Origin: Pseudonocardia alni
GTDB taxonomy: Bacteria; Actinomycetota; Actinomycetes; Mycobacteriales; Pseudonocardiaceae
NCBI RefSeq assembly: GCF_002813375.1
Contig: NZ_PHUJ01000001.1
Span: 44,234 to 108,233, forward strand
Direction: 5' to 3'
DNA length: 64,000 nucleotides
The position numbers and the translations under genes were made by a program. Shown piece by piece: positions 63,295 to 64,000 of this stretch. The notes below the pieces were generated by a model. The model ran no database searches. It was not told where the DNA came from and was given only the letters and a program-made list of their open reading frames with translations. Each line of letters opens with the position of its first letter. The stretch's first letter is position 1.

Positions 63295-64000
63295 ATGAGC
63301 GAGGCGTTCTCCACCGAGGTCGGCCCCTGGCTACGCGGATGCGCCCAGCCCACGGTCGACCTCGACGCGGTGGCCCTGCTGTTTGCGCCGCCGGTGCTCT
63401 ACGGCGAGTTCTATCCGTGGGAGGGCGCCTCGTTGGCTGCGCCCCCGGCCGGCACTGCCGGCCGGGGGCCGGCCCTGGCCCCGGCCTTCGGCCGTGCCGT
63501 CGCCCGAGCCTGCGACGACGCCGCGGTGATCGGAGTGAGTTTCTCGGGTGGCATCGACAGCCTGGCCGTCCTCACCGAGGCCTGCCGCCAAGCACAGGGG
63601 CGTCGGGGTCGTGGCGTTCACCATCGACCTCACCGACGACCAGGGCCGCTTCAGCCGCCGCCGTCGCTGCTGCGCTCATCGCTCGCCTCCAGCTGGGATG
63701 TGAGCTCCAGATCATCGAGACCTCGGCCCGCACCGAGCCCGCATGGTCTCCAGCGGGCCCCGCCTCGACGCTCTCCCGCAGCTCAACGCCACAGTTGCCG
63801 CGCGCGCGGCCGGGCTCGGCTGTGAGGTCCTGTTGTCAGGGGATGGAGCAGACGAGGTCCTCGAAGTCCCACGCTTCGCCTCGATCGAGTTGCTGGCCAC
63901 CCGCGGCCCCCGCGCCGCGGCGCGCTACCTGTCCGACCGCGGCCGCGGAAGCGTCCTGGTCGACGAGGCAGCCGCCGGCATCGCACGTCTGCTGCCCGCC
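63295..64000 (+). pseudogene. Asparagine-synthetase-like gene, frameshifted and cut by window edge
   Basis: ATG 63295 opens a ~100-residue N-terminal part (FAPPVLYGEFYPWEGASLAA) followed by IGVSFSGGIDSLAVL, the ATP-pyrophosphatase loop (SGGxDS). The protein then continues in other frames: VVAFTIDLTDDQG, VAAALIARLQLGCELQIIET, and LNATVAARAAGLGCEVLLSG-DGADEVLE (second ATP/Mg motif). At least three frame changes lie between 63595 and 63760. The N-terminus lacks the Cys-2 glutaminase start, as in amide- or lactam-forming relatives. 3' end is outside the window. Confidence 0.65.

Noticed and set aside
1..64000. CRISPR array, rRNA or tRNA genes
   Set aside because: No regularly spaced direct repeats and no tRNA- or rRNA-like sequence were noticed on reading both strands; an attachment site in a tRNA gene could not be found.

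Overview
This window is high-GC actinomycete DNA. Supporting signs are WhiB-type regulators, an Lsr2 nucleoid protein, an SsgA-like sporulation protein, a DUF664/DinB (mycothiol-type) protein, a TraB-like FtsK/SpoIIIE translocase and many GTG starts with ATGA/GTGA overlaps. A Pseudonocardia-like large plasmid or integrative element is my inference; there are no rRNA or tRNA genes to fix the taxon.

Layout. (1) 1-3.2 kb: cassette of an edge-truncated gene, an ImmA/IrrE metallopeptidase, a multi-span membrane protein and an amidohydrolase. (2) 3.2-7.6 kb: broken beta-propeller lipoprotein, CE15-type esterase, small enzymes. (3) 7.7-10.3 kb: Tn3, PIN-toxin and IS256 remnants with a diverged inverted repeat. 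(4) 10.4-19.3 kb: oxidative lipid/secondary-metabolism island with two P450s, ferredoxin, hotdog thioesterase, BtrH-like acyltransferase, acyl-CoA dehydrogenases and two TetR regulators. (5) 19.8-25.1 kb: truncated integrases, a HicA/HicB pair, chimeric ABC-permease/RlmA debris, Lsr2, glycosidase remnant. (6) 25.4-30.4 kb: aminoglycoside-phosphotransferase-like gene, recombinase-like and DUF4913 genes, DUF4352 protein. (7) 29.4-33.1 kb: graveyard of enzyme fragments (CobT, ComB, Fic, inositol phosphatase, glycosidase, FAD monooxygenase). (8) 33.4-38.3 kb: TetR, carboxylesterase lipoprotein, IS5 remnant, broken serine hydrolase, phage tape-measure remnant. (9) 38.5-45.8 kb: intact tyrosine recombinase, hypotheticals and a nucleoside hydrolase/HAD-like pair.

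(10) 45.8-51.3 kb is the maintenance core: a zinc-ribbon/winged-helix replication initiator overlapping a full DnaB helicase, then parA-parB bracketed by four copies of GATAACC-N-GGTTATC, best read as the centromere. (11) 53-63 kb is the transfer and regulation module: DUF6879 and XRE/DUF5753 genes, WhiB, a run of tightly coupled membrane/accessory genes, TraB-like translocase, a second WhiB behind a tandem GGTACnGTAC operator, and an SsgA-like gene. (12) The right edge holds a 47-residue peptide gene two bases ahead of an asparagine-synthetase-like gene, possibly a peptide-modification locus, but frameshifted and cut by the window.

Genes in parts 10-11 are compact and mostly intact. Parts 3, 5, 7 and 8 are dominated by truncations, junctions and single-base frameshifts, so the window reads as a functional plasmid/conjugative backbone with cargo and decayed insertions. 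Several otherwise well-conserved genes differ from an intact gene by one base only, so residual sequencing indels must be considered beside true pseudogenisation.
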